This document shows, in pieces, positions 42,541-51,468 of a stretch of 64,000 bases of DNA (the first letter of the stretch is position 1; each line of letters opens with the position of its first letter). Source of the DNA: Haloprofundus salilacus (GTDB taxonomy: Archaea; Halobacteriota; Halobacteria; Halobacteriales; Haloferacaceae). The position numbers and the translations under genes are program-made. A model generated the notes under the pieces. It was not told where the DNA came from. It did not search any database and worked only from the letters and a program-made list of their open reading frames with translations. Where the stretch lies: contig NZ_CP083723.1 of assembly GCF_020150815.1 (NCBI RefSeq), positions 2,542,001-2,606,000 on the forward strand, read 5' to 3'.

Positions 42541-42828
42541 GTGAGCGACGTTCCAGAACGGCCGCAGTCGGGCGGCCTCCTGCAGGCGCTGTCGGTGCCA
42601 CAGCACGCGAAAGTCGGCGTCGCGTCGGGCGTCGCGCTGGCACTCTGCGCGTATCTCTTTCGCGTTCTCGAACTTCTCGGGCCGTTCGGCGGGACGCAGC
42701 GGTTCCCCGTCGTCGGTCCCGAGGGCTGGTTTATGCTGCTGGCGTTCGTGCTCGCGACGACGACGGCGATGCTCGTCACCGCCGCGCTGACCGTCGTCTC
42801 GGCGTATCAGCTGGCGCGCGAACTCTGA
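42541..42828 (+). CDS. Small two-helix haloarchaeal membrane protein (DUF7536-like)
   Basis: The 95-residue protein begins VSDVPERPQSGGLLQALSVPQHAKVG, then a helix VASGVALALCAYLFRVLELLG, a hydrophilic loop GPFGGTQRFPVVGPEGW and a second helix FMLLAFVLATTTAMLVTAALTVVSAY. It has the pattern I recall for a halobacterial DUF7536 family. Start is GTG 42541; the frame from an earlier ATG at 42514 would add nine residues. It is convergent with the PhoU-TrkA_C gene. Function unknown. Confidence 0.65.
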   Translation: MSDVPERPQSGGLLQALSVPQHAKVGVASGVALALCAYLFRVLELLGPFGGTQRFPVVGPEGWFMLLAFVLATTTAMLVTAALTVVSAYQLAREL

Positions 42829-42835
42829 TGTATCC

Positions 42836-44074
42836 TTACTCGAACTCGCGGGCGTCGCCCGCGAGTTCGCTCAGGCGCTCGGCGCCCGCGCGGGTCCCCT
42901 TGGCGATGATGACGTCGCCGGTGTGGAGTTCGGTCGTCGGTCCCGGGGAGACGACCCACTCGCCGCCGTCGCGTTCGGAGGCGGCCTCGGGGCGGCGGAC
43001 GGCGATGACGCGCATCCCCGTCTCGGTTTTCACCATCCGCTCGGCGAGCGTCGCGTCCGCGAGCGTGCTCCCTCCAGCGACGGTGAGGCGGACGATTATC
43101 TCGTCGGACTCCTCGACGGCGGCGGCGACGACCGGATGCGTGTCGAGTCCGCGCAGGACGCCCTCGCTGATTTCGAGGGCGGCGTCGCTTATCTCCTCGG
43201 TGGCGGTCGCGAGGTGGACGAGGCCGCGAAGCGAGATGGGGTCGTCGACGCGCGCGGCGGCGCGGAGCACCCACGCCTCGAAGCGCGACTGGAGTGCGTC
43301 GACCTCTGCCTCCAGTTCGTGGACCTCCTCGGCGACGCCCTCGCTGTCGAACAACACCGCGCCGTAGGCGAGGTCGACGGCGAGTTCGCTCATGTTCTTC
43401 ATCAACACGATGGAGTCGACGGCCCGACCGAGATCGTCGATGGTCGGGTCGGGCGCGTCCGGCGCCTCGTACGGGTTGCCCGTGGCTGTCTCGTAGACGG
43501 TGTCGAGTCCCTCCGTGCGACCTCTGAGGATGACAACGTCGCCGGCGTGCAGCGTCGTATCCCGGTCGGGGTTCGTCAGCCATCCCGTCTTCCCCGTCGG
43601 CTGCGACTGGCGGATGGCGATGATACGGACGCCCGTCTCGGTCTCCATATTGATGTCCGCGAGCGTCCGACCGTCGTACGGCGTCCCCTCGGCGAGTTCG
43701 GCGCGGACGACCACCTCGACGGCCTCGGGGAGCGCCGCGCGCATCGCCTCCGGCAGGCCGATGTCTTCGAGGACAATTTTGGCGATGTCGCCTGCGGCGT
43801 CCGAAATCTTCTCCGCCGCGCCGACGACGCCGAGGACGGGTGCGAGCGCCTCCGCGTCTTCGGTGGTTCGTGCCGACATCAGGAGGCTCATCCGCGCTTT
43901 GAGTTGGAGGATGTCCATCTGCTCTTCGAGCATCAACACTTCGGCGGCGAGCGGGTCGTTCCCGTGCAGCACGGCGGAGTACGAGAGGTCGATGAGCAGT
44001 TCGGCGGTGTCTTTCATCTCCGAGAGCACCGCTTTCACGCTCACGGGTTCGTACTTGACCGCTCCGGGGTCCAT
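42836..44074 (-). CDS. Duplicated PhoU-TrkA_C protein (ion channel/transport regulator)
   Basis: The 412-residue protein consists of two PhoU-like helical modules, each followed by a TrkA_C (RCK C-terminal) domain: KAVLSEMKDTAELLIDLSYSAVLHGNDPLAAEV ... LPEAVEVVVRAELAEGTPYDGRTLADINMETETGVRIIAIRQ with DVVILRG, then VDSIVLMKNMSELAVDLAYGAVLFDSEGVAEEV ... EIIVRLTVAGGSTLADATLAERMVKTETGMRVIAVRR with DVIIAKG. It has no membrane segments or Rossmann NAD-binding RCK domain, so it must act in trans on a K+/cation channel. ATG 44074 (MDPGAVKYEP) is used. The related halves suggest internal gene duplication. Confidence 0.87.
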   Translation of the reverse strand: MDPGAVKYEPVSVKAVLSEMKDTAELLIDLSYSAVLHGNDPLAAEVLMLEEQMDILQLKARMSLLMSARTTEDAEALAPVLGVVGAAEKISDAAGDIAKIVLEDIGLPEAMRAALPEAVEVVVRAELAEGTPYDGRTLADINMETETGVRIIAIRQSQPTGKTGWLTNPDRDTTLHAGDVVILRGRTEGLDTVYETATGNPYEAPDAPDPTIDDLGRAVDSIVLMKNMSELAVDLAYGAVLFDSEGVAEEVHELEAEVDALQSRFEAWVLRAAARVDDPISLRGLVHLATATEEISDAALEISEGVLRGLDTHPVVAAAVEESDEIIVRLTVAGGSTLADATLAERMVKTETGMRVIAVRRPEAASERDGGEWVVSPGPTTELHTGDVIIAKGTRAGAERLSELAGDAREFE

Positions 44075-44196
44075 ACGCTCAGGTTCTCGTCGCGAGGGCA
44101 AAAGGGTTGTTAGGCTGTCGCACCCCCACTGGGAGATTCCGGCAGCAAAGCCGAGAACGGCAACGCTTTTTTGAAAGCGTCATGAACCTTCATGAC

Positions 44197-45336
44197 ATGG
44201 CAGACGAGCTAAAGCGGGGGCTTGAAGGCGTCCTTGTCGCCGAATCCGAACTCAGTCATATCGACGGCGACGAGGGCCGTCTCATCTATCGCGGCTACAC
44301 CATCGAAGACCTCGCGCACAACGCGAGCTACGAGGAAGTGCTCTATCTGCTGTGGCACGGGGAACTTCCTACGCGCGAGGAACTCGACTCGTTCTCGGCG
44401 TCGATGGCCGAGGAGCGACACCTCGACGACGGCGTCTACGACGAGATTCGCGAACTCGCCGAGAACGACGAGGAACCGATGGCCGCGCTCCGGACCATCG
44501 TCTCGTCGTTCTCGGCGTACGACCCCGACGCCGACGCCGAGGACGTCACCGACGAGGAGGTCAACGCCCGCAAGGGCCGCCGCATCACGGCGAAGATACC
44601 GACGGCGCTGGCGGCGTTCAATCGCTTCCGACACGGCGAGGAACCGGTCGAACCGCGCGAGGACTTCGGTCACGCGGCGAACTTCCTCTACATGCTCAAC
44701 GACGAGGAACCTGACGACGTGCTCGCCGAGACGTTCGACATGGCGCTCGTGCTCCACGCCGACCATGGCCTGAACGCCTCGACATTCTCGGCGATGGTCA
44801 CCGCCTCCACGCTGTCGGAACTGCACAGCGCCATTACGAGTGCGGTTGGCACGCTCTCGGGCAGCCTCCACGGCGGCGCAAACGCGAACGTGATGAAGAT
44901 GCTGAAGGAGGTCGACGAGAGCGACCGCGACCCGACCGACTGGGTGAAGAACGCGCTCGACGAGGGTCGCCGCGTCCCCGGCTTCGGCCACCGCGTCTAC
45001 AACGTGAAGGATCCGCGCGCGAAGATTCTCGGCGAGAAATCCGAGGAACTCGGCGAGGCGGCGGGCGACACGAAGTGGTACGAGATGAGCGTCGCCATCG
45101 AGGAGTACATCGACGAGGAGAAGGGTCTCGCGCCGAACGTCGACTTCTACTCGGCGTCGACGTACTACCAGATGGGCATCCCCATCGACATCTACACGCC
45201 CATCTTCGCGCTCTCGCGCGTCGGCGGATGGATCGCGCACGTCCTCGAACAATACGACGACAATCGACTCATCCGACCGCGCGCCCAGTACGTCGGCGAC
45301 GAGGACAACGAGTGGGTCGACATCGACGAGCGGTAG
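44197..45336 (+). CDS. citZ: Citrate synthase
   Basis: Citrate synthase condenses oxaloacetate and acetyl-CoA. The 379-residue protein starts MADELKRGLEGVLVAESELSHIDGDEGRLIYRGYTIEDLA, and the catalytic triad is seen: His in SLHGGANANVMKML, His in PGFGHRVYNVKDPRAKIL and Asp in APNVDFYSASTYYQMG, along with the CoA/citrate Arg in RPRAQYVG. Family length. ATG 44197 is the family start, although ATG 44182 (MNLHDM) is an in-frame alternative. A CTTTTTTGAAAG TATA-like element is 25-30 bp ahead. It is the TCA cycle entry enzyme, divergent from the PhoU-TrkA_C gene. Confidence 0.97.
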   Translation: MADELKRGLEGVLVAESELSHIDGDEGRLIYRGYTIEDLAHNASYEEVLYLLWHGELPTREELDSFSASMAEERHLDDGVYDEIRELAENDEEPMAALRTIVSSFSAYDPDADAEDVTDEEVNARKGRRITAKIPTALAAFNRFRHGEEPVEPREDFGHAANFLYMLNDEEPDDVLAETFDMALVLHADHGLNASTFSAMVTASTLSELHSAITSAVGTLSGSLHGGANANVMKMLKEVDESDRDPTDWVKNALDEGRRVPGFGHRVYNVKDPRAKILGEKSEELGEAAGDTKWYEMSVAIEEYIDEEKGLAPNVDFYSASTYYQMGIPIDIYTPIFALSRVGGWIAHVLEQYDDNRLIRPRAQYVGDEDNEWVDIDER

Positions 45337-45514
45337 TTCGCTGAAACTTCGTCGGCTTTCTCGCCCGTTTTCCGGGAGCGAACCCAGCGAGTGACCGGCT
45401 ACGGCACGTCCCAGAGGAGGTACCACGCTCTGAATCCGTTCGCGGACAGTTCGACGTTCGCGAATGACACCGGGCCACAAGGGTTTTACATACAAACGGC
45501 CTATGCGCCGCTGC

Positions 45515-45757
45515 ATGGCACAACGACGCGTCGATACTGAGGAGATGAAGCAGCGAGCGAAAGTTCGAGCCAAGGTGGAAGCCGACAAACAAGCGGACGT
45601 GCTCCGTTCGCGTCTGGGCGAACTCGCCGTCGAAGCCGCCCAAGAGTACTTCCCCGAACAGTACCAGCGCCGCCGCCGCCAGGACATGGTGAAAGCGTTC
45701 GCCGCGGGTATCGCGGTGGGTGTGCTGTCGCGGTGGGCGGTCAAACGCCGACGGTAA
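45515..45757 (+). CDS. Small basic hypothetical protein with C-terminal helix (80 aa)
   Basis: The protein starts MAQRRVDTEEMKQRAKVRAKVEADKQADVLRSRLGELAVEAAQEYF, an amphipathic helical region with alternating Lys/Arg and acidic residues, then QRRRRQDMVKAFAAGIAVGVLSRWAVKRRR, a hydrophobic helix with basic ends. It could bind membranes or nucleic acid. A TTTTACAT TATA-like element at 45485-45490 is 25-30 bp before ATG 45515; alternative start ATG 45503 would add MRRC. Family unrecognised; it stands alone 178 bp after citrate synthase. Confidence 0.6.
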   Translation: MAQRRVDTEEMKQRAKVRAKVEADKQADVLRSRLGELAVEAAQEYFPEQYQRRRRQDMVKAFAAGIAVGVLSRWAVKRRR

Positions 45758-45913
45758 CGACGACCTCCGTTCTCGTTTCTTTCGTTTTCGTTCGTAGCGA
45801 CAGTAGCGTCAGTTCGGCCAGATACTCCTCAGTTTATGCGATAGATTGTTCAACAAGAATGTAATACCGTCTACACACAGCGTTTTTGTCCACGGGACGA
45901 CGACGGATGGGCG

Positions 45914-48907
45914 ATGGACGACAGGGCCACTGTGGCGACGGAGCTACAGTTCCGGACGTTACTCCAAAGCGCCGAGGGAGTCGCGGTGTTCGTGCTGGAC
46001 GACGAGGGACGGGTCGTGTCGTGGAACGCCGGAGCGGAGCGGATGACGGGTCGAAGTACAGACGACGTTCTCGAACAGTCGCTGGCGACGTTTTACCAGC
46101 CGCGGAAGGAGACAGAGACGCCGACAGCGCTCTGTGACGCCGCGAGACAGGGCGGGCGAACCGAATCCGTCGGATGGTGCCGCGGCGCGGACGGCGAGAG
46201 CTATCCGATCGAACTGGAACTTCGGCCGGTCGACGAGGGAACGCCGGGCCAGTTCGTCGTCACGCTGCGCGACGCGCGCGGCGAGGGCGTCGCGCGGAAC
46301 AAAAGCGACGTGACCGCCGCAGCCGATCTGGCCGTCAAAGCCGACGTGCGCGTCGACGAGGCGGAGCAATCGGAGAGCGTCACGGAGGGACCCAACGTGA
46401 TCGACGTAACGGACGACGGCGTCGAAGGCGAAGTCGACGGTAGCGTCGGGGACGGAGTCGACAGCGGCGTCGAGGGTGAGAACGACTCGGTCATCTCGAA
46501 CGGACTGTTCGAGGTGGCCGAGGAGGCGCTCTACCGACTCGACACCGACGGACGGTTCGTCACGATCTCGGAGGGCGTCGCGTCGATAACGGGCTACAGT
46601 CAGGAGGACCTGCTCGGCGAGCACGTCTCGAAACTGTTCGACCCCGAGACCGTCGAGCGACTGCATCCGCTCGACGAGTCCTCGACTGCGGGCGACGTCA
46701 GCGAGACGCGGACGACGACGACGCTGGAGACGGCCGACGGCGAGGGCGTCCGCTGCGAGATTCGGAGTCGCGTCGTCGGCTCCGACCGACGGGTTCGCGG
46801 AAGCGTCGGCGTCATCGAGAACGTCTCCGACCGCGTCGGCGAGGCCTCGTCGCTGGAACACCAGCGCGAAGTGGTTCAGCGACTGCTCGACACCGCGCCG
46901 GTCGCGCTTGCGATCAGAGAGAGTCAGACCGGCGTCACGCTCGGAAACGCCCGGGGGCGGGAACTGTTCGATCTCGTCGGGGAGGACGACTCGGGGGCGA
47001 CCGAACCGGCGGTTCGATTCTTCGACGCCGACGGAGAGCCGATGGCCGCCGCCGAGCGACCGATTCTCCGCGCGGAGCGGACGCTCGAACCGGTGTACGG
47101 CGAGAAGTTATCGGTCGAGCAAGACGGCGACCGCCGTCGGTCGTTTCGCGTCCACGCCGTCCCCGTGACCGACGAGGGGGGCGAACTCACGCACGTCGTC
47201 GCCGCCGCCGAGGACATCACCGAACACAGAGAGCGCGAGCAACAACTCGAGTCGCTCGCGGAGGCGGCCGGACGGCTGCTGAACGCGGACTCCCCGAAGG
47301 AGGTGGCGACCATCGCCGTCGACGCCGCCGAGGACGCACTCAACGGTCTGTTCGTCTCGGTGGCACTGTACGACGAGGCCAGCGGTTCGCTTCGACCGCA
47401 GATCAGACCGTCGAGCGACGCGCATCTCGTCGACATCGAACGACTGCTCGACCCGGACGTCGAACTCGCCTGGCGGGCGTACGTCGACGACGAGCGGTAC
47501 GTCTTCCGTGACGTCGACCCGGTCGACGAGCGTACCAACCCGTTCGACGTAGTCGTCTACCCGCTGGGCCGTCACGGCGTGTTCGTCTTCGGTGAGACCG
47601 ACGCCCCCGAGACGACGAGCTTCGCGCGCATCCTCGCTGCGAACACCGAGTCGGCGTTGGACCGCGCCGACCGGGAGTCGCAGCTCGTCGAGCAGCAGAC
47701 GAAGCTTCGCGAGCAGAACCAGACGCTCGGCCGTCTCAACCGGGTCAACGGCGTCACGCGCCAGATCCTCCGGACGCTCGTCGACGCCACCTCGCGGACG
47801 GAGATAGAGCGATCGGTCTGCGAACAGTTGACGACGACTGGTCCGTACCGGTTCGCGTGGATCGGTGGCCACGACGTGGTCGACAACACCGTCACCCCGC
47901 GAATCTCCGCGGGCTTCGAGAACGGGTATCTTTCCCAACTCCGAGAGCTGACGGACCGGTCGCACCCGTCGGTACGGGCGGCCGAAGGGACCGAACCCGT
48001 CGTCGTCGACGATCTGCACGACGACCCGCCGTTCGACCCCTGGCGCAGCGAGGCTTTGAAACGCGGCTACCAGTCGCTGATCTGCCTGCCGCTTCGCTAC
48101 CGCGGGACGTCGTACGGCGTACTCTGCGTGTACGCCGACCGATCGGGCGTGTTCGACGAGATGGAGCGCTCGGTGCTGCGCGAACTGAGCAACACGACCG
48201 CGTACGCCATCAACGCCGCCGAGAACAAGCGGAGCCTCGTCGGCGACGCCGACGTCGAACTCGAACTCACCGTCGAAGACGCCTCCGTCTCGTACCTCCG
48301 CGCGAGCGAGGAACTCGGCTGCACGCTCGAACTCGACGACCTCGTCACGGTCGAAGAAGGTGGTCTCAGAGCCACCTTCACCGCCCGAGGGGCGGAGACA
48401 GCCTCGGTAGTCGAGTTCATGAAGCAGACGCTCGACGTCCGCGACATCCACGTCGTCGACGAGAGCAAAACGAACGCCGTATTCAAATGTACGGTCTGCA
48501 TCGACCACATCTTCCAGACGTTCATCGACCACGGCGCCGTCCCGCAGCGGTTCGACGCCGCCGACGGCGTCGGCGCGGTCACCGTCACCGTCTCCGACCG
48601 GTTCGACGTTCGGTCGTTCGTCGAGACGCTTCGCGCGCGGTACGACCGCGTCGAACTGACCGCCCGCCGGGAACGCGCGCGGGGGTCGCCGACGCTCGGG
48701 GAAGTCCGCGCCCAGTTGAAACAGCAGCTCACCGAACGGCAACAGGAGGCGCTCGAAACCGCGTTTTTGAACGGCTTCTTCGAATCGCCGCGGACGAGCA
48801 CCGAACGCGAAATCGCCGACCGCCTCGGTATCGCCCAGTCGACGCTCAACGGCCATCTTCGCGCAGCACAGCGGAAGATACTGGAGTATCTCTACCAGTC
48901 CGACTGA
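45914..48907 (+). CDS. PAS/GAF sensor regulator with Bat and HTH-10 domains
   Basis: The 997-residue soluble protein holds a PAS domain (about 12-115; GVAVFVLDDEGRVVSWNAGAERMTG), an acidic linker (about 125-190), two more PAS-like domains (about 195-300 and 305-430, ending EDITEHRERE), two GAF domains (about 445-565, and about 590-740 with QSLICLPLRYRGTSYGVLCVYADR), a Bat-type beta domain (about 745-910) and a C-terminal HTH-10 (LTERQQEALETAFLNGFFESPRTSTEREIADRLGIAQSTLNGHLRAAQRKI). No histidine kinase domain is present, so it is a one-component sensor/activator of the bacterio-opsin activator type. A GCGTTTTTG element precedes ATG 45914. It neighbours a HalOD1 protein gene. Confidence 0.9.
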   Translation: MDDRATVATELQFRTLLQSAEGVAVFVLDDEGRVVSWNAGAERMTGRSTDDVLEQSLATFYQPRKETETPTALCDAARQGGRTESVGWCRGADGESYPIELELRPVDEGTPGQFVVTLRDARGEGVARNKSDVTAAADLAVKADVRVDEAEQSESVTEGPNVIDVTDDGVEGEVDGSVGDGVDSGVEGENDSVISNGLFEVAEEALYRLDTDGRFVTISEGVASITGYSQEDLLGEHVSKLFDPETVERLHPLDESSTAGDVSETRTTTTLETADGEGVRCEIRSRVVGSDRRVRGSVGVIENVSDRVGEASSLEHQREVVQRLLDTAPVALAIRESQTGVTLGNARGRELFDLVGEDDSGATEPAVRFFDADGEPMAAAERPILRAERTLEPVYGEKLSVEQDGDRRRSFRVHAVPVTDEGGELTHVVAAAEDITEHREREQQLESLAEAAGRLLNADSPKEVATIAVDAAEDALNGLFVSVALYDEASGSLRPQIRPSSDAHLVDIERLLDPDVELAWRAYVDDERYVFRDVDPVDERTNPFDVVVYPLGRHGVFVFGETDAPETTSFARILAANTESALDRADRESQLVEQQTKLREQNQTLGRLNRVNGVTRQILRTLVDATSRTEIERSVCEQLTTTGPYRFAWIGGHDVVDNTVTPRISAGFENGYLSQLRELTDRSHPSVRAAEGTEPVVVDDLHDDPPFDPWRSEALKRGYQSLICLPLRYRGTSYGVLCVYADRSGVFDEMERSVLRELSNTTAYAINAAENKRSLVGDADVELELTVEDASVSYLRASEELGCTLELDDLVTVEEGGLRATFTARGAETASVVEFMKQTLDVRDIHVVDESKTNAVFKCTVCIDHIFQTFIDHGAVPQRFDAADGVGAVTVTVSDRFDVRSFVETLRARYDRVELTARRERARGSPTLGEVRAQLKQQLTERQQEALETAFLNGFFESPRTSTEREIADRLGIAQSTLNGHLRAAQRKILEYLYQSD

Positions 48908-48994
48908 GGGCGAGCCTATCAGTATAGCCCCTGAGAGCGAGAGAACCGATGTGGATAGTGGAACTTCACATGGGCCCCCGGAAAAGTATAGGAC

Positions 48995-49321
48995 ATGGGA
49001 ATGTCTAAAACTGTAACTGAATGGACCACTGCGTCCCGGCCGGTCTCCGTCACTGCCGTCGAGGCCGTCGCCGAGTGCCGAGGGACGAGTCCGTTAGAGC
49101 TCGAAACTCCGTTGGTCGACATCATCGACGCCGACGCACTTGACGACCTGTTCGACGAGCGGTACCACAGAATCGGGACCGATGGGCTGACTCTCGTTGC
49201 ATTCGTGTTTTGCGGGTGTGAAGTCACCGTTCACAACGACGGAAGAGTCGTCGCGACTCTACTTGAATCCAGTTCTGCCGTGTCAGCGGACGACAACTCG
49301 AAACAGGCGCTTCGGCGCTGA
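48995..49321 (+). CDS. HalOD1 output domain protein
   Basis: The 108-residue protein has SVTAVEAVAECRGTSPLELETPLVDIIDADALDDLFD, followed by LVAFVFCGCEVTVHNDGRVVATLL. This is the halobacterial output domain 1 (HalOD1), found as the effector in many haloarchaeal two-component or stand-alone signalling proteins. A single-domain version without a receiver. Start ATG 48995 or ATG 49001 (MSKTV). An AAAAGTATAGG element is about 22 bp ahead of ATG 48995. Location just after the PAS/GAF/Bat gene suggests a shared signalling module but the spacing (87 bp) does not force a shared transcript. Confidence 0.85.
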   Translation: MGMSKTVTEWTTASRPVSVTAVEAVAECRGTSPLELETPLVDIIDADALDDLFDERYHRIGTDGLTLVAFVFCGCEVTVHNDGRVVATLLESSSAVSADDNSKQALRR

Positions 49322-49348
49322 TTCCGTTCCGGAGGGCACAGCGCCTTG

Positions 49349-50722
49349 TCAGCTTTCGGTCGTGGTGCCTCGCTCAGCCATCATTCTCGCCGCTCGGCTC
49401 GCCCAGTCGCTCCGGCGGAAACTCCACCCGACGACGAGCGCCATCCACAGGTAGCTGAGTCCGATGCCGAGGTACGCGCCGACCGGACCGTAGCCGAGTA
49501 TCTCGCCAACCAGCCACGAGAATCCGAGGAAGAAGCCGAGCATCCCGGTCGCGCGCGCGACGAACGGCATTCGCGTCTCGCTCGCGCCCTGGAGCGCCCC
49601 CGAGAGCGCGACGAACACGACGAGCGCCCCTCCCGAGAGCCCGTACACTCGCGCGAAGTTCGTCGCGTACCGGACCGTCTCCGGGTCGTCCGAGAACAGT
49701 CGGACGAACCACCCCGCGCCGAAGACGAGCAGGATCCCGACGACGCCGACGGTGACGACGCCGAGCGCCGCGACGGCCCAGCCTTCGAATCTCGCTCGGT
49801 CGGGGTCGCCGTCGCCGAGCGCCTGTCCGACGACGACGCTCGCCGCGACACTGTAGCCGCGCGAGAGCGGCCCGGTCACCTGCTGGTACATCCGGCGACC
49901 GATTTGGAAACCGGCGTTGACGGCGGTGCCGAAGCCCAGAAGCAGCGAGTTGAAGGGGAACTCGGCCAGCGTAGCGATGAACCCCTCGGCGATCCGCGGG
50001 ACGCTGACCTCGACGAGTTGGCGGGCGATAACCAGATCGCGGGGCCGGGCGAACGACGCCTCGCTCCACGAACTCCACATGGCAAGAAGCAGCAGGAGGG
50101 CTGTGGCGACGTTGGCGGCGGCGGTCGCGATACCGACGCCGACGACGCGCAGTTCCGGAAAGCCGAACAGGCCGAGACCGAGCACGACGGTCCCAGAGAT
50201 GTTGAGCGCGTTCGCGAAGACGTTGATGTACATCGGCGTCCGCGTATCCCCGGTTCCCTGCAGCGACCGCGCGCCGATGAGCGCGACGTGGCGCGCCGGC
50301 GCAGTAGCGAAAATGAGCGCGAGATACTGCCCGCCGAGTTCGGCGACTCGCTCGGACGCCCCCAGTATCGAAATCGCCAACTCGCCGAAGAAGAGCCCGA
50401 AGAGGGCGAACGGAATGCCGGCGAGGACACCCATCAACAACGCCTGCGTGATAGCTTCGTCGCGGTTCGCCGTCGCGCCGCTGCCGGTATCCTGACTGGA
50501 GAGCGCGATGGCGCCGCCGCCGAGTCCGAGACCGATTCGCAGCGGGAACCGAGCGTAGAGGTCCGCGAGACCGATAGCGACGACGGCCGCCGGGGAAAAG
50601 AGTGCCGTGACGATGACGTCCGTCGTCCGCATCAGCGTCCGGAACGTCTGTTCGGCCATCACCGGCCACGCTAGCGAGAGCACCCGCCGCCAGACCCGCC
50701 GGAGTCGCGGCCACAAGCTCAC
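49349..50722 (-). CDS. MATE-family multidrug efflux transporter
   Basis: The 457-residue protein has two six-helix MATE halves, each with a MatE-like pattern: SLAWPVMAEQTFRTLMRTTDVIVTALFSPAAVVAIGLADLY, and VSVPRIAEGFIATLAEFPFNSLLLGFGTAVNAGFQIGRRMYQQ. Others are SLQGTGDTRTPMYINVFANALNISGTVVLGLG and its half-two equivalent LSGALQGASETRMPFVARATGM. MATE proteins export cationic drugs or metabolites using Na+ or H+ gradients. ATG 50722 is the only well-placed start. It is convergent with the HalOD1 gene and divergent from the cyclotransferase-like gene. Confidence 0.95.
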   Translation of the reverse strand: MSLWPRLRRVWRRVLSLAWPVMAEQTFRTLMRTTDVIVTALFSPAAVVAIGLADLYARFPLRIGLGLGGGAIALSSQDTGSGATANRDEAITQALLMGVLAGIPFALFGLFFGELAISILGASERVAELGGQYLALIFATAPARHVALIGARSLQGTGDTRTPMYINVFANALNISGTVVLGLGLFGFPELRVVGVGIATAAANVATALLLLLAMWSSWSEASFARPRDLVIARQLVEVSVPRIAEGFIATLAEFPFNSLLLGFGTAVNAGFQIGRRMYQQVTGPLSRGYSVAASVVVGQALGDGDPDRARFEGWAVAALGVVTVGVVGILLVFGAGWFVRLFSDDPETVRYATNFARVYGLSGGALVVFVALSGALQGASETRMPFVARATGMLGFFLGFSWLVGEILGYGPVGAYLGIGLSYLWMALVVGWSFRRSDWASRAARMMAERGTTTES

Positions 50723-50817
50723 GGTCGGCCCTCGTCGTCTCCGCGCATACCGGCGAGAGGAAGTAACCGGTGTTACGCTCCCCGAAGGGGGAAGTGACTG
50801 CCGGTACTGTCGGTCGT

Positions 50818-51249
50818 ATGGACGTCTTCGTCTACGGAACGCTCACCGACCCCGAGCGCGTCGCCGAACTCGTCGACTCGTACGTCTTCGTCGGTCCCGC
50901 CCGACTCTCTGGTCTCCACCCCGTCTCGGGGCGCTACCCGACGCTCGCGCCGGGCGGCGAGGTGGCGGGCCGACTGCTGCGGACCGACGACGTGGAGGCG
51001 CTCGACCGTTACGAGGGCGTCGACGCCGGACTGTACGTCCGCGTCGCGGTTCCGCGGATCTCGACCGACGAGAACAGTCTGGACGACAGCCGAAACGGGG
51101 AACACTCCGGGGACGTGGCGGTGTACGTCGGCGACCCCGAGCGCCTCGACACCGAGGAGCCGATATCGTGGCCGGGCGAGGGACCCCTCGACGCGCGGGT
51201 CCGCCGGTACGTCGAGGAACACGACGTGAAAGTCAACGAACTGGAGTGA
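50818..51249 (+). CDS. Gamma-glutamylcyclotransferase-family (AIG2-like) protein
   Basis: The 143-residue protein has the BtrG/GGCT fold marks: the N-terminal MDVFVYGTLTDPERVAELV (Y-G-T/S-L pocket), GRYPTLAPGGEVAGRLLRTDDVEALDRYEGV with the catalytic Glu, and YVRVAVPRI, followed by a C-terminal acidic insert (STDENSLDDSRNGEHSGDV) before VYVGDPE. The family releases pyroglutamate from gamma-glutamyl peptides or cleaves similar bonds. Haloarchaea accumulate gamma-glutamylcysteine, a possible substrate. ATG 50818 is used. It is divergent from the MATE gene with 95 bp between starts. Confidence 0.88.
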   Translation: MDVFVYGTLTDPERVAELVDSYVFVGPARLSGLHPVSGRYPTLAPGGEVAGRLLRTDDVEALDRYEGVDAGLYVRVAVPRISTDENSLDDSRNGEHSGDVAVYVGDPERLDTEEPISWPGEGPLDARVRRYVEEHDVKVNELE

Positions 51250-51468
51250 CCGATGAAATGTTATTTATGCTACAGTTACGCCCGACAGACGGGTGGCCGA
51301 CGGGTGTCTGACGGGCGGTCGAGGTCGACGCAGTCTTGCACTTTCACTTTCACCGCGCGTGCCTGACGTTTATATACACCCACCACATAGCCGAAGTTGC
51401 ACGTCACGCGTGCATTCCCCTTTCCCCTAAGGATAAACGATTAACAACCACCGACAGGTATCTCGGGT
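51250..51468 (+). promoter_or_regulatory. Promoter/leader region of ilvA
   Basis: The 219 bp region holds TTTATATACAC at 51370-51380, a palindrome CACGCGTG (51405-51412) inside an inverted GCACG/CGTGC pair (51399-51413), and a second AT-rich TAAACGATTAAC near 51434-51445, about 25-30 bp before ATG 51469. Two promoters or one promoter plus operator is possible. Confidence 0.5.

Noticed and set aside
47108-48856. 582-codon frame antisense to the PAS/GAF/Bat gene
   Set aside because: It is a mirror of coding bias, with Arg/Val/Asp composition and no domain; the plus strand has complete PAS, GAF and HTH-10 motifs.
51399-51413. GCACG-TCACG-CGTGC inverted repeat in the ilvA leader as a strong riboswitch or attenuator
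   Set aside because: Arms are only 5 bp and no leader peptide rich in Ile or Val codons precedes ilvA; kept only as part of the promoter region.
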